DNA of 64,000 bases, taken from assembly GCF_963259705.1 (NCBI RefSeq), contig NC_081851.1, positions 14,296,145 to 14,360,144 of the forward strand. The letters are read 5' to 3'. The DNA is from Myotis daubentonii. Its lineage: Eukaryota; Chordata; Mammalia; Chiroptera; Vespertilionidae. Under the pieces are notes generated by a model. That model had not been told where the DNA came from, ran no database searches, and saw only the letters and a list, made by a program, of their open reading frames with translations. Within the stretch, counting starts at the first letter, position 1. Each line of letters opens with the position of its first letter. Below are positions 10,430-24,928 of the stretch, in pieces. The position numbers and the translations under genes are program-made.

Positions 10430-13400
10430 GGGCACCAGACAAGCCATTGTATACTGAGCCAACACTTTGAATAAGGACAAGGAGAAGTCTGACTGGGGAT
10501 TTTTTTTCTCAAAACTTTCTAATACTGGCAAAGAAAAAAGAAGCTGATGTTAAATTTAAGTTTGGATTGGGGGGGGTGGCATGGATGGTGGTCGCAGACA
10601 TGAGGAACAGGGTGGTCGCAGTTATGAGGAACAGGGTGTTGTGTTAGTGCTGGCAGTGTATAAATATGACTTTGATTTCCTCTTTACATGGTAGACTATT
10701 GAATATAGTTAAACTATTGAAAGGATGGTCAGCTCAATATCTGAAGTTTTATGCCACATCAGCTCCAGTTTTTCCTTTAACAACTTGGTCTAGATCATCA
10801 TTGCTGTATATTTGAGATGCTAGAGAAGTGAGGTTTCACTCTGTTTCTTTGATGATTCACTTCATGTTACATTTGCCCCTTACATAAGTCAGATATTAGT
10901 AATAAGGGAAATTGGGTATGGTGTACATGGTTATTATCTTTACAGTTTTTCTGTAAGTCTGGAACATTTCTAAAACAAAACATCCAGTAAAACAACACTC
11001 AAAACCCTAGGAAATGGTAGCAACTGAACATAGTGGAATGGACCACTGAAATGACGGGGGAGTATGGGAATTGTTTTAGAGGAAACACCACCTCCCTGCC
11101 ATATGCTGGACTATAATGAATCTAGAGGAATTGAGAGAGAGAGAGGTCAGTTTAGGAAATAATTTTTGGAGTGAAGAGGAAGTTCTCTGTTCTATAACCA
11201 GTTTGTCCGAGATTTCTGCATCCTCTGCCACCCCGGCCCCTCCTGGATGGTCAAGCTGAGGCTTTGTGATGTCAAGCCACACCATGGCAACCATAGATTT
11301 TCGGGAAAACAGAGCTGAAGTGATTAGCTCCTCCTTAACCCAAAGAGAATATATAGAGGCCAGGATCCTTTAAGTAGTGTCTCTTGCCTTAAATTAGCTA
11401 AAATTCGTAAGTTGATATTGAAGAATAGTAGAGATAAGGAAAAAGACTCTACACACAAGGATGGATGAAGAAACTACATGTACAAAAGTGAATTTATGTT
11501 TTTATTGGGCGGGGAGGGGGGGATGGATGGTGGTGGTCGCAGCCATGAGGAACAGATTGTTGTTTTAATGCCGGCAGTGTATAATAAATTGTTTGAATTC
11601 CTTTTTACATGGCAGGCTATTTAATATTGTTAAACTATTGAAAAAATGGTCAGCTCAAGATGTGAAATTTTATCCCAGAATTGGTATAGTATTTCCTTTA
11701 ACATCATGGTCTAGAACAGCATTGTTGGATATTTGAGATACTAGAGAAGTGAGGTTTGAAGCTGTTTCACTGATGGGGAGGGATTTAAGGAGGGGACAGG
11801 CATGTGAGTAGGGAATAGTGTAGATTTCTTTAGTTGGGGCACTAGACAAGCCATTCTATACTGAGCCAACACTTTGAATAAGGACAAGGAGAATTCTGAA
11901 TGGGGATTTTTTTCTCAATACTTTCTAATACTGGCAAGAAAAAAGAAGCTGATGTTAAATTTAAGTTGGGTTGGGGGGGGTGGTGTGAATGGTGGTCGCA
12001 GACATGAGGAACAGGTTGGTCACAGTCATGAGGATCAGGATGTTGTGTTAGTGCTGGCAATGTATAAATATGACTTTTATTTCCTTTTTACATGGTAGAC
12101 TATTGAATGTAGTTAAACTATTGAAAGGATGGTCAGCTCAATATCTGAAGTTTTATGCCACATCAGGTCCAGTTTTTCCTATAACAACTTGGTCTAGAAC
12201 ATCATTGATGTATATTTGAGATGCTATAGAAGTGAGGTTTCACTCTGTTTCTTTGATGATTCACTTCATGTTACATTTGCCCCTTACATAGGTAAGATAT
12301 TAATAATAAGGGAAATTGGGTATGGTGTACATGGTTATTATCTTCACAGTTTTTCTGTAAATCTGGAACTATTCTAAAACAAGACATCCATTAAAACAAC
12401 ACTGAAAATCCTAGGAAATGGAAGCAACTGAACATAGTGGAATGGACCACTGAAATGACGGGGGAGTATGGGAATTGTCTTAGAGGAAACACCACCTCCC
12501 TGCCATATGCTGGACTATAATGGAACTAGAGGAATTGAGAGAGAGAGAGGTCAGTTTAGGAAAAAATTTTAGGAGTGAAGAGGAAGGTCTCTGTTCTATA
12601 ACCATTGTGTCTGAGATTTCTGCATTCTCTGCCACCCCGGCCCCTCCTGGATGGTCAAGCTGAGGCTTTGTGATGTCAAGCCACACCATGGCAACCACAG
12701 ATTTTGGGCAAACAGAGCTGACGTGATTGGCTCCTCCTTAACCTAAAGAGAATATATAGAGGCCAGGATCTGTTAAGTAGTGTCTCTTGCCTTAAATTAG
12801 CTAAAATTAGTAAGATGATATTGAAGACTAGTAGAGATAAGGAAAATGACTCTACACACAAGGATGGATGAAGAAACTGCAAGTACAAAAGTGAATTTAT
12901 GTTTGTATTGGGGGGGAAGGGGGGTGAATGGTGGTGGTCACAGCCATGAGGAACAGAGTGTTGTGTTAATGCTGGCAGTGTATAATAAATTGTTTGATTT
13001 CCTTTTTACATGGCAGGCTATTGAATATTGTTAAACTATTGAAAGGATGGTCAGCTCAAGATGTGCAGTTTTAGCCAACAACTGGTATAGTTTTTCCTTT
13101 AACATCATGGTCTAGAACAGCATTGTTGGATATTTGATATACTAGAGAAGTGAGGTTTGACGCTGTTTCACTGATGGGGAGCGATGTAAGGAGGGGGCAG
13201 GCATGTGAGAAGGGAATAGTGTAGATTTTCTTAGTTGGGGCACCAGACAAGCCATTGTATACTGAGCCAACACTTTGAATAAGGACATGGAGAAGTCTGA
13301 ATGGGGATTTTTTTCTCATAACTTTCTAATACTGGCAAGGAAAACAGAAACTGATGTTAAATTTGTTTGGATTGGGGAGGTGGTGTGAATGGTGGTCGCA

Positions 13401-14770
13401 GACATGAGGAACAGGGTGGTCACAGTCATGAGGAACAGGGTGTTGTGTTAGTGCTGGCAGTGTATAAATATGACTTTGATTTCCTTTTTACATGGTAGAC
13501 TATTGAATGTAGTTAAACTATTGAAAGGATGGTCAGCTCAATATCTGAACTTTTATGCCATATCAGGTCTAGTTTTTCCTTTAACAACTTGGTCTAGAAC
13601 ATCATTGCTGTATATTTGAGATGCTAGAGAAGTTAGGTTTCACTCTGTTTCTTTGATGATTCACTTATTTTTACATTTGCCCTTCCATAAGTAAGATATT
13701 AGTAATAAGGGAAATTGGGTATTGTGTACATGGTTACTATCTTCACAATTTTTCTGTAAATCTGGAACTATTCTAAAATAAGACATCCATTAATACAACA
13801 CTCAAAACTCTAGGAAATGGTAGCAACTGAACATAGTGGAATCGACCACTGAAATGACGGGGGAGTATGGGAATTGTCTTAGAGGTAACACCACCTCCCT
13901 GCCATAACCTGGACTAATGGAACTAGAGGAATTGAGAGACAGAGAGGTCAGTTTAGGAAAAAAATTTTGGAGTGAAGAGGAAGTTCTCTGTTCTATAACC
14001 AGTTTGTCTGAGATTTCTGCATCCTCTGCCACCCCCGCCCCTCCTGGATGGTCAAGCTGAGGCTTTGTGATGTCAAGCCACACCATGGCAACCACAGATT
14101 TTGGGCAAACAGAGCTGAAGTGATTGGCTCCTCCTTAACCTAAAGAGAATATATAGAGCCCAGGATCCTTTAAGTAGTGTCTCTTGCCTTAAATTAGCTA
14201 AAATTAGTAAGATGATATTGAAGACTAGTAGAGATAAGGAAAAAGACTCTACAACAAGAATGGATGAAGAAACTGCAAGTACAAAAGTGAATTTCTGTTT
14301 GTATTGGGGGGCAGGGGGGGAAGCATGGCGGTGGTCGCAGCCATGAGGAACAGAGTGTTGTGTTAATACCGGCAGTGTATAATAAATTGTTTGATTTCCT
14401 TTTTACATGGCAGGCTATTGAATATTGTTAAACGATTGAAAGGATGGTCAGCTCAAGATGTGCAGTTTTATCCCACAACTGGTATGGTTTTTCCTTTAAC
14501 ATCATGGTCTAGAACAGCATTGTTGGATATTTGAGATACTAGAGAAGTGAGGTTTGGCGCTGTTTCACTGATGGGGAGGGATGTAAGGAGGGGGCAGGCA
14601 TGTGAGAAGGGAATAGTGTAGATTTCTTTAGTTGGGGCACCAGACAAGCCATTGTATACTGAGCCAACACTTTGAATAAGGACAAGGAGAAGTCTGAATG
14701 GGGATTTTTTTTCTCAAACCTTTCTAATACTGGCAAGGAAAAAAGAAGCTGATGTTAAATTTAAGTTTGG
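9985..14770 (+). repeat. Recent duplication block, left copy (~4.78 kb)
   Basis: Collinear with 20142-24928 at a constant offset of 10,157-10,158. Differences noticed are very few: 10338 versus 20495, ~10766 versus 20923, a one-base T-run change near 11905, 11983 versus 22143, and 13326 versus 23487. Identity ends at about 14770, where the sequence switches to a different subtype. It carries the 173-bp triplication and three unit starts. Confidence 0.9.
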
Positions 14771-17700
14771 ATTTGGGGGTGTTATGGATGGTGGTAGCAG
14801 TCATGAGCAACGGGGTGGTCGAAGTCATGAGGAACATGGTGTTGTGTTAGTGCTTGGAGTGTATAATAATGAATTTGATTTCCTTTTTACATGGTAGACT
14901 GTTGAGTATTGTTAAACTATTGAAAAGATGGTCAGCTCAAGACTGAACTTTTATACCACATCAAGTCCAGTTTTTCCTCTAACAACTTGGCCTAGAACAT
15001 CATTGCTGTATATTTGAGATGCTAAAGAAGTGAGGTTTCACTCTGTTTCTTTGATGATTCACTTCTTTTTACATTTGCCCCTTACATAAGTAAGATATTA
15101 GTAATAAGGGAAATTGGGTATGGTGTACATGGTTACTATCTTCACAATTTTTCTGTAAATCTGGAACTATTCTAAAACAAGACATCCATTAATACAACAC
15201 TCAAAACCCTAGGAAATGGTAGCAACTGAACATAGTGGAACGGACCACTGAAATGACGGGGGAGTATGGGAATTGTCTTAGAGGAAACACCACCTCCCTG
15301 CCATATGCTGGACTGTAATGGAACTAGAGGAATTGAGAGAGAGAGAGGTCAGTTTAGGACAAAATTTTAGGAGTGAAGAGGAAGGTCTCTGTTCTTTAAC
15401 CAGTTTGTCTGAGATTTCTGCATCCTCTGCCACCCCCGCCCCTCCTGGATGGTCAAGCTGAGGCTTTGTTATGTCAAGCCACACCATGAAAACCTCAGAT
15501 TTTGGGCAAACAGAGCTGAAGTGATTGGCTCCTCCTTAACCTAAAGAGAATATATAGAGGCCAGGATCCTTTAAGTAGTGTCTCTTGCCTTAAATTAGCC
15601 AAAATTAGTAAAATCATATTGAAGACTAGTAGAGATAAGGAAAAAGACACTACACACAAGGATGGATGAAGAAACTGCAAGTACAAAAGTGAATTTATGT
15701 TTGTATTGGGGGCAGGGGGGGAAGGATGGTGGTGGTCGCAGCCATGAGGAACAGAGTGTTGTGTTAATGCCGGCAGTGTATAATAAATTGTTTGATTTCC
15801 TTTTTACATGGCAGGCTATTGAATATTGTTAAACGATTGAAAGGATGGTCAGCTCAAGATGTGCAGCTTTATCCCACAACTGGTATGGCTTTTCCTTTAA
15901 CATCATGGTCTAGAACAGCATTTTTGGATATTTGAGATACTAGAGAAGTGAGGTTTGACGCTGTTTCACTGATGGGGAGGGATGTAAGGAGGGGGCAGGC
16001 ATGTGAGAAGGGAATAGTGTAGATTTCTTTAGTTGGGGCACCAGACAAGCCATTGTATACTGAGCCAACACTTTGAATAAGGACAAGGAGAAGTCTGAAT
16101 GGGGATTTTCTCTCAAAACTTTCTAATACTGGCAAGGATAAAAGAAGCTGATGTTAAATTTAAGTTTGGATTTGGGGGTGTTATGGATGGTGGTAGCAGT
16201 CATGAGCAACGGGGTGGTCGAAGTCATGAGGAACATGGTGTTGTGTTAGTGCTTGGAGTGTATAATAATGAATTTGATTTCCTTTTTACATGGTAGACTG
16301 TTGAGTATTGTTAAACTATTGAAAAGATGGTCAGCTCAAGACTTAACTTTTATACCACATCAAGTCCAGTTTTTCCTCTAACAACTTGGTCTAGAACATC
16401 ATTGCTGTATATTTGAGATGCTAAAGTAGTGAGGTTTCACTCTGTTTCTTTGATGATTCACTTCTTTTTACATTTGCCCCTTACATAAGTAAGATATTAG
16501 TAATAAGGGAAATTGGGTATGGTGTACATGGTTATAATCTTCACAATTTTTCTGTAAATCTGGAACTATTCTAAAATAAGAAATCCATTAATACAACACT
16601 CAAAACCCTAGGAACTGGTAGCAACTGAACATAGTGGAACGGACCACTGAAATGACGGGGGAGTATGGGAATTGTCTTAGAGGAAACACCACCTCCCTGC
16701 CATATGCTGGACTGTAATGGAACTAGAGGAATTGAGAGAGAGAGAGGTCAGTTTAGGAAAAAATTTTAGGAGTGAAAAGGAAGGTCTCTGTTCTTTAACC
16801 AGTTTGTCTGAGATTTCTGCATCCTCTGCCACCCCCGCCCCTCCTGGATGGTCAAGCTGAGGCTTTGTTATGTCAAGCCACACCATGACAACCTCAGATT
16901 TTGGGCAAACAGAGCTGAAGTGATTGGCTCCTCCTTAACCTAAAGAGAATATATAGAGGCCAGGATCCTTTAAGTAGTGTCTCTTGCCTTAAATTAGCCA
17001 AAATTAGTAAAATGATATTGAAGACTAGTAGAGATAAGTAAAAAGACACTACACACAAGGATGGATGAAGAAACTGCAAGTACAAAAGTGAATTTATGTT
17101 TGTATTGGGGGCAGGGGGGGAAGGATGGTGGTGGTCGCAGCCATGAGGAACAGAGTGTTGTGTTAATGCCGGCAGTGTATAATAAATTGTTTGATTTCCT
17201 TTTTACATGGCAGGCTATTGAATATTGTTAAACGATTGAAAGGATGGTCAGCTCAAGATGTGCAGCTTTATCCCACAACTGGTATGGTTTTTCCTTTAAC
17301 ATCATGGTCTAGAACAGCATTTTTGGATATTTGAGATACTAGAGAAGTGAGGTTTGACGCTGCTTCACTGATGGGGAGGGATGTAAGGAGGGGGCAGGCA
17401 TGTGAGAAGGGAATAGTGTAGATTTCTTTAGTTGGGGCACCAGACAAGCCATTGTATACTGAGCCAACACTTTGAATAAGGACAAGGAGAAGTCTGAATG
17501 GGGATTTTCTCTCAAAACTTTCTAATACTGGCAAGGAAAAAAGAAGCTGATGTTAAATTTAAGTTTGGATTTGGGGGTGTTATGGATGGTGGTAGCAGTC
17601 ATGAGCAACAGGGTGGTCGCAGTCATGAGGAACATGGTGTTGTGTTAGTGCTGGGAGTGTATAATAATGAATTTGATTTCCTTTTTACATTTAGACTGTT

Positions 17701-20067
17701 GAATATTGTTAAACTATTGAAAGGATGGTCAGCTCAAGACCTGAACTTTTATACCACATCAAGTCCAGTTTTTCCTCTAACAACTTGGTCTAGAACATCA
17801 TTGCTGTATATTTGAGATGCTAAAGAAGTGAGGTTTCACTCTGTTTCTTTGATGATTCACTTCTTTTTTACATTTGCCCCTTACATAAGTAAGATATTAG
17901 TAATAAGGGAAATTGGGTATGGTGTACATGGTTACTATCTTCACAATTTTTCTGTAAATCTGGAACTATTCTAAAACAAGACATCCATTAATACAACACT
18001 CAAAACCCTAGGAAATGGTAGCAACTGAACATAGTGGAATCGACCACTGGAATGACGGGGGAGTATGGGAATTGTCTTAGAGGTAACACCACCTCCCTGT
18101 CATATGCTGGACTGTAATGGAACTAGAGGAATTGAGAGAGAGAGAGGTCAGTTTAGGAAAAAATTTTAGGAGTGAAGAGGAAGGTCTCTGTTCTTTAACC
18201 AGTTTGTCTGAGATTTCTGCATCCTCTGCCACCCCCGCCCCTCCTGGATGGTCAAGCTGAGGCTTGTTATGTCAAGCCACACCATGACAACCTCAGATTT
18301 TGGGCAAACAGAGCTGAAGTGATTGGCTCCTCCTTAACCTAAAGAGAATATATAGATGCCAGGATCCTTTAAGTAGTGTCTCTTGCCTTAAATTAGCTAA
18401 AATTAGTAAGATGATATTGAAGACTAGTAGAGATAAGTAAAAAGACTCTACACACAAGGATGGATGAAGAAACTGCAAGTATAAAAGTGAATTTATGTTT
18501 GTATTGGGGGGCAGGGGGGGAAGGATGGTGTTGGTCGCAGCCATGAGGAACAGAGTGTTGTGTTAATGCCGGCAGTGTATAATAAATTGTTTGATTTCCT
18601 TTTTACATGGCAGGCTATTGAATATTGTTAAGCTATTGAAAGGATGGTCAGCTCAAGATATGCAGTTTTATCCCACAAGTGCTATGGTTTTTCCTTTAAC
18701 ATCATTGTCTAGAACAGCATTGTTGGATATTTGAGATACTAGAGAATAGAGAAGTGAGGTTTGACGCTGTTTCACTGATGGGGATGGATGTAAAGAGGGG
18801 GCAGGCATGTGAGAAGGGAATAGTGTAGATTTCCTTAGTTGGGGCACCAGACAAGCCATTGTATACTGAGCCAACACTTTGAATAAGGACAAGGAGAAGT
18901 CTGAATGGGGATTTTCTCTCAAAACTTTCTAATACTGGCAAGGAAAAAAGAAGCTGATGTTAAATTTAAGTTTGGATTTGGGGGTGTTATGGATGGTGGT
19001 AGCAGTCATGAGCAACAGGGTGGTCGCAGTCATGAGGAACATGGTGTTGTGTTAGTGCTGGGAGTGTATAATAATGAATTAGATTTCCTTTTTACATGGT
19101 AGACTGTTGAATATTGTTAAACTATTGAAAGGATGGTCAGCTCAAGATCTGAACTTTTATACCACATCAAGTCCAGTTTTTCCCTTAACAACTTGGTCTG
19201 GAACATCATTGCTGTATATTTGAGATGCTAAAGAAGTGAGGTTTCACTCTATTTCTTTCATGATTCACTTCTTTTTACATTTGCCCCTTTCATAAGTAAG
19301 ATATTAGTAATAAGGGAAATTGGGTATGGTGTACATGGTTATAATCTTCACAATTTTTCTGTAAATCTGGAACTATTCTAAAATAAGAAATCCATTAATA
19401 CAACACTCAAAACCCTAGGAACTGGTAGCAACTGAACATAGTGGAATGGACCACTGAAATGACGGGGGAGTATGGGAATTGTCTTATAGAAAACACCACC
19501 TCCCTGCCATATGCTGGGCTGTAATGGAACTAGAGGAATTGAGAGAGAAGGAGGTCAGTTTAGGAAAAGATTTTAGGAGTGAAGAGGAAGGTCTCTGTTC
19601 TATAACCAGTGTGTCTGAGATTTCTACATCCTCTGCCACCCTGGCCCCTCCTGGATGGTCAAGCTGAGGCTTTGTGATGTCAAGCCACACCATGACAACC
19701 ACAGATTTTGGGCAAACAGAGCTGAAGTGATTGGCTCCTCCTTAACCTAAAGAGAATATATAGAGGCCAGGATCATTTAAGTAGTGTCTCTTGCCTAAAA
19801 TTAGCTAAAATTAGTAAGATGATATTGAAGACTAGCAGAGATAGGGAAAAAGACTCTACACACAAGGATGGATGAAGAAACTGCAAGTACAGAAGTGAAT
19901 TTATGTTTGTTTTGGGGGTAGGGGGGATGGATCGTGGTGGTCGCAGCCATGAGGAACAGAGTGTTGTGTTAATGCCGGCAGTGTATAATAAATTGTTTGA
20001 TTTCCTTTTTACATGGCAGGCTATTGAATATTGTTAAACTATTGAAAGGATGGTCAGCTCAAGATGT

Positions 20068-20586
20068 GAAGTTTTATCGCACAACTGGTATAGTTTTTCC
20101 TTTAACATCATGCTCTAGAACAGCATTGTTGGATATTTGAGATACTAGAGAAGTGAGGTTTGACGCTGTTTCACTGATGGAGAGGGATATAAGGAGGGAG
20201 CAGGCATGTGAGAAGGGAATACTGTAGATTTCTTTAGTTGGAAGTTTTATCCCACAACTGGTATAGTTTTTCCTTTAACATCATGGTCTAGAACAGCATT
20301 GTTCGATATTTGATATACTAGAGATGTGAGGTTTGACGCTCTGTCACTGATGGGGAGGGATGTAAGGAGGGGGCAGGCATGTGAGAAGGGAATACTGTAG
20401 ATTTCTTTAGTTGGAAGTTTTATCCCACAACTGGTATAGTTTTTCCTTTAACATCATGGTCTAGAACAGCATTGTTGGATATTTGAGATACTAGAGATAT
20501 GAGGTTTGACGCTCTGTCACTGATGGGGAGGGATGTAAGGAGGGGGCAGGCATGTGAGAAGGGAATAGTGTAGATTTCTTTAGTTG
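20068..20586 (+). repeat. Second 173-bp triplication
   Basis: Copies start at 20068, 20241 and 20414 (period 173). Same variants as the 9.9-10.4 kb triplication, including the CATTGTTCGATATTTGATATAC variant in the middle copy. It belongs to the 10.157-kb-spaced duplicated block. Confidence 0.93.
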
Positions 20587-23500
20587 GGGCACCAGACAAG
20601 CCATTGTATACTGAGCCAACACTTTGAATAAGGACAAGGAGAAGTCTGACTGGGGATTTTTTTTCTCAAAACTTTCTAATACTGGCAAAGAAAAAAGAAG
20701 CTGATGTTAAATTTAAGTTTGGATTGGGGGGGGTGGCATGGATGGTGGTCGCAGACATGAGGAACAGGGTGGTCGCAGTTATGAGGAACAGGGTGTTGTG
20801 TTAGTGCTGGCAGTGTATAAATATGACTTTGATTTCCTCTTTACATGGTAGACTATTGAATATAGTTAAACTATTGAAAGGATGGTCAGCTCAATATCTG
20901 AAGTTTTATGCCACATCAGCTCCAGGTTTTCCTTTAACAACTTGGTCTAGATCATCATTGCTGTATATTTGAGATGCTAGAGAAGTGAGGTTTCACTCTG
21001 TTTCTTTGATGATTCACTTCATGTTACATTTGCCCCTTACATAAGTCAGATATTAGTAATAAGGGAAATTGGGTATGGTGTACATGGTTATTATCTTTAC
21101 AGTTTTTCTGTAAGTCTGGAACATTTCTAAAACAAAACATCCAGTAAAACAACACTCAAAACCCTAGGAAATGGTAGCAACTGAACATAGTGGAATGGAC
21201 CACTGAAATGACGGGGGAGTATGGGAATTGTTTTAGAGGAAACACCACCTCCCTGCCATATGCTGGACTATAATGAATCTAGAGGAATTGAGAGAGAGAG
21301 AGGTCAGTTTAGGAAATAATTTTTGGAGTGAAGAGGAAGTTCTCTGTTCTATAACCAGTTTGTCCGAGATTTCTGCATCCTCTGCCACCCCGGCCCCTCC
21401 TGGATGGTCAAGCTGAGGCTTTGTGATGTCAAGCCACACCATGGCAACCATAGATTTTCGGGAAAACAGAGCTGAAGTGATTAGCTCCTCCTTAACCCAA
21501 AGAGAATATATAGAGGCCAGGATCCTTTAAGTAGTGTCTCTTGCCTTAAATTAGCTAAAATTCGTAAGTTGATATTGAAGAATAGTAGAGATAAGGAAAA
21601 AGACTCTACACACAAGGATGGATGAAGAAACTACATGTACAAAAGTGAATTTATGTTTTTATTGGGCGGGGAGGGGGGGATGGATGGTGGTGGTCGCAGC
21701 CATGAGGAACAGATTGTTGTTTTAATGCCGGCAGTGTATAATAAATTGTTTGAATTCCTTTTTACATGGCAGGCTATTTAATATTGTTAAACTATTGAAA
21801 AAATGGTCAGCTCAAGATGTGAAATTTTATCCCAGAATTGGTATAGTATTTCCTTTAACATCATGGTCTAGAACAGCATTGTTGGATATTTGAGATACTA
21901 GAGAAGTGAGGTTTGAAGCTGTTTCACTGATGGGGAGGGATTTAAGGAGGGGACAGGCATGTGAGTAGGGAATAGTGTAGATTTCTTTAGTTGGGGCACT
22001 AGACAAGCCATTCTATACTGAGCCAACACTTTGAATAAGGACAAGGAGAATTCTGAATGGGGATTTTTTTTCTCAATACTTTCTAATACTGGCAAGAAAA
22101 AAGAAGCTGATGTTAAATTTAAGTTGGGTTGGGGGGGGTGGTTTGAATGGTGGTCGCAGACATGAGGAACAGGTTGGTCACAGTCATGAGGATCAGGATG
22201 TTGTGTTAGTGCTGGCAATGTATAAATATGACTTTTATTTCCTTTTTACATGGTAGACTATTGAATGTAGTTAAACTATTGAAAGGATGGTCAGCTCAAT
22301 ATCTGAAGTTTTATGCCACATCAGGTCCAGTTTTTCCTATAACAACTTGGTCTAGAACATCATTGATGTATATTTGAGATGCTATAGAAGTGAGGTTTCA
22401 CTCTGTTTCTTTGATGATTCACTTCATGTTACATTTGCCCCTTACATAGGTAAGATATTAATAATAAGGGAAATTGGGTATGGTGTACATGGTTATTATC
22501 TTCACAGTTTTTCTGTAAATCTGGAACTATTCTAAAACAAGACATCCATTAAAACAACACTGAAAATCCTAGGAAATGGAAGCAACTGAACATAGTGGAA
22601 TGGACCACTGAAATGACGGGGGAGTATGGGAATTGTCTTAGAGGAAACACCACCTCCCTGCCATATGCTGGACTATAATGGAACTAGAGGAATTGAGAGA
22701 GAGAGAGGTCAGTTTAGGAAAAAATTTTAGGAGTGAAGAGGAAGGTCTCTGTTCTATAACCATTGTGTCTGAGATTTCTGCATTCTCTGCCACCCCGGCC
22801 CCTCCTGGATGGTCAAGCTGAGGCTTTGTGATGTCAAGCCACACCATGGCAACCACAGATTTTGGGCAAACAGAGCTGACGTGATTGGCTCCTCCTTAAC
22901 CTAAAGAGAATATATAGAGGCCAGGATCTGTTAAGTAGTGTCTCTTGCCTTAAATTAGCTAAAATTAGTAAGATGATATTGAAGACTAGTAGAGATAAGG
23001 AAAATGACTCTACACACAAGGATGGATGAAGAAACTGCAAGTACAAAAGTGAATTTATGTTTGTATTGGGGGGGAAGGGGGGTGAATGGTGGTGGTCACA
23101 GCCATGAGGAACAGAGTGTTGTGTTAATGCTGGCAGTGTATAATAAATTGTTTGATTTCCTTTTTACATGGCAGGCTATTGAATATTGTTAAACTATTGA
23201 AAGGATGGTCAGCTCAAGATGTGCAGTTTTAGCCAACAACTGGTATAGTTTTTCCTTTAACATCATGGTCTAGAACAGCATTGTTGGATATTTGATATAC
23301 TAGAGAAGTGAGGTTTGACGCTGTTTCACTGATGGGGAGCGATGTAAGGAGGGGGCAGGCATGTGAGAAGGGAATAGTGTAGATTTTCTTAGTTGGGGCA
23401 CCAGACAAGCCATTGTATACTGAGCCAACACTTTGAATAAGGACATGGAGAAGTCTGAATGGGGATTTTTTTCTCATAACTTTCTATTACTGGCAAGGAA

Positions 23501-24928
23501 AACAGAAACTGATGTTAAATTTGTTTGGATTGGGGAGGTGGTGTGAATGGTGGTCGCAGACATGAGGAACAGGGTGGTCACAGTCATGAGGAACAGGGTG
23601 TTGTGTTAGTGCTGGCAGTGTATAAATATGACTTTGATTTCCTTTTTACATGGTAGACTATTGAATGTAGTTAAACTATTGAAAGGATGGTCAGCTCAAT
23701 ATCTGAACTTTTATGCCATATCAGGTCTAGTTTTTCCTTTAACAACTTGGTCTAGAACATCATTGCTGTATATTTGAGATGCTAGAGAAGTTAGGTTTCA
23801 CTCTGTTTCTTTGATGATTCACTTATTTTTACATTTGCCCTTCCATAAGTAAGATATTAGTAATAAGGGAAATTGGGTATTGTGTACATGGTTACTATCT
23901 TCACAATTTTTCTGTAAATCTGGAACTATTCTAAAATAAGACATCCATTAATACAACACTCAAAACTCTAGGAAATGGTAGCAACTGAACATAGTGGAAT
24001 CGACCACTGAAATGACGGGGGAGTATGGGAATTGTCTTAGAGGTAACACCACCTCCCTGCCATAACCTGGACTAATGGAACTAGAGGAATTGAGAGACAG
24101 AGAGGTCAGTTTAGGAAAAAAATTTTGGAGTGAAGAGGAAGTTCTCTGTTCTATAACCAGTTTGTCTGAGATTTCTGCATCCTCTGCCACCCCCGCCCCT
24201 CCTGGATGGTCAAGCTGAGGCTTTGTGATGTCAAGCCACACCATGGCAACCACAGATTTTGGGCAAACAGAGCTGAAGTGATTGGCTCCTCCTTAACCTA
24301 AAGAGAATATATAGAGCCCAGGATCCTTTAAGTAGTGTCTCTTGCCTTAAATTAGCTAAAATTAGTAAGATGATATTGAAGACTAGTAGAGATAAGGAAA
24401 AAGACTCTACAACAAGAATGGATGAAGAAACTGCAAGTACAAAAGTGAATTTCTGTTTGTATTGGGGGGCAGGGGGGGAAGCATGGCGGTGGTCGCAGCC
24501 ATGAGGAACAGAGTGTTGTGTTAATACCGGCAGTGTATAATAAATTGTTTGATTTCCTTTTTACATGGCAGGCTATTGAATATTGTTAAACGATTGAAAG
24601 GATGGTCAGCTCAAGATGTGCAGTTTTATCCCACAACTGGTATGGTTTTTCCTTTAACATCATGGTCTAGAACAGCATTGTTGGATATTTGAGATACTAG
24701 AGAAGTGAGGTTTGGCGCTGTTTCACTGATGGGGAGGGATGTAAGGAGGGGGCAGGCATGTGAGAAGGGAATAGTGTAGATTTCTTTAGTTGGGGCACCA
24801 GACAAGCCATTGTATACTGAGCCAACACTTTGAATAAGGACAAGGAGAAGTCTGAATGGGGATTTTTTTTCTCAAACCTTTCTAATACTGGCAAGGAAAA
24901 AAGAAGCTGATGTTAAATTTAAGTTTGG
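20142..24928 (+). repeat. Recent duplication block, right copy (~4.78 kb)
   Basis: Near-identical partner of 9985-14770. Upstream of ~20142 and downstream of ~24928 the two loci follow different subtypes. The breakpoints therefore lie within satellite DNA, as expected of unequal exchange or gene conversion. Confidence 0.9.

Noticed and set aside
12846..13034. 62-codon plus-strand frame as a separate gene
   Set aside because: It is the same short unit ORF with six extra upstream codons created by a local ATG variant.
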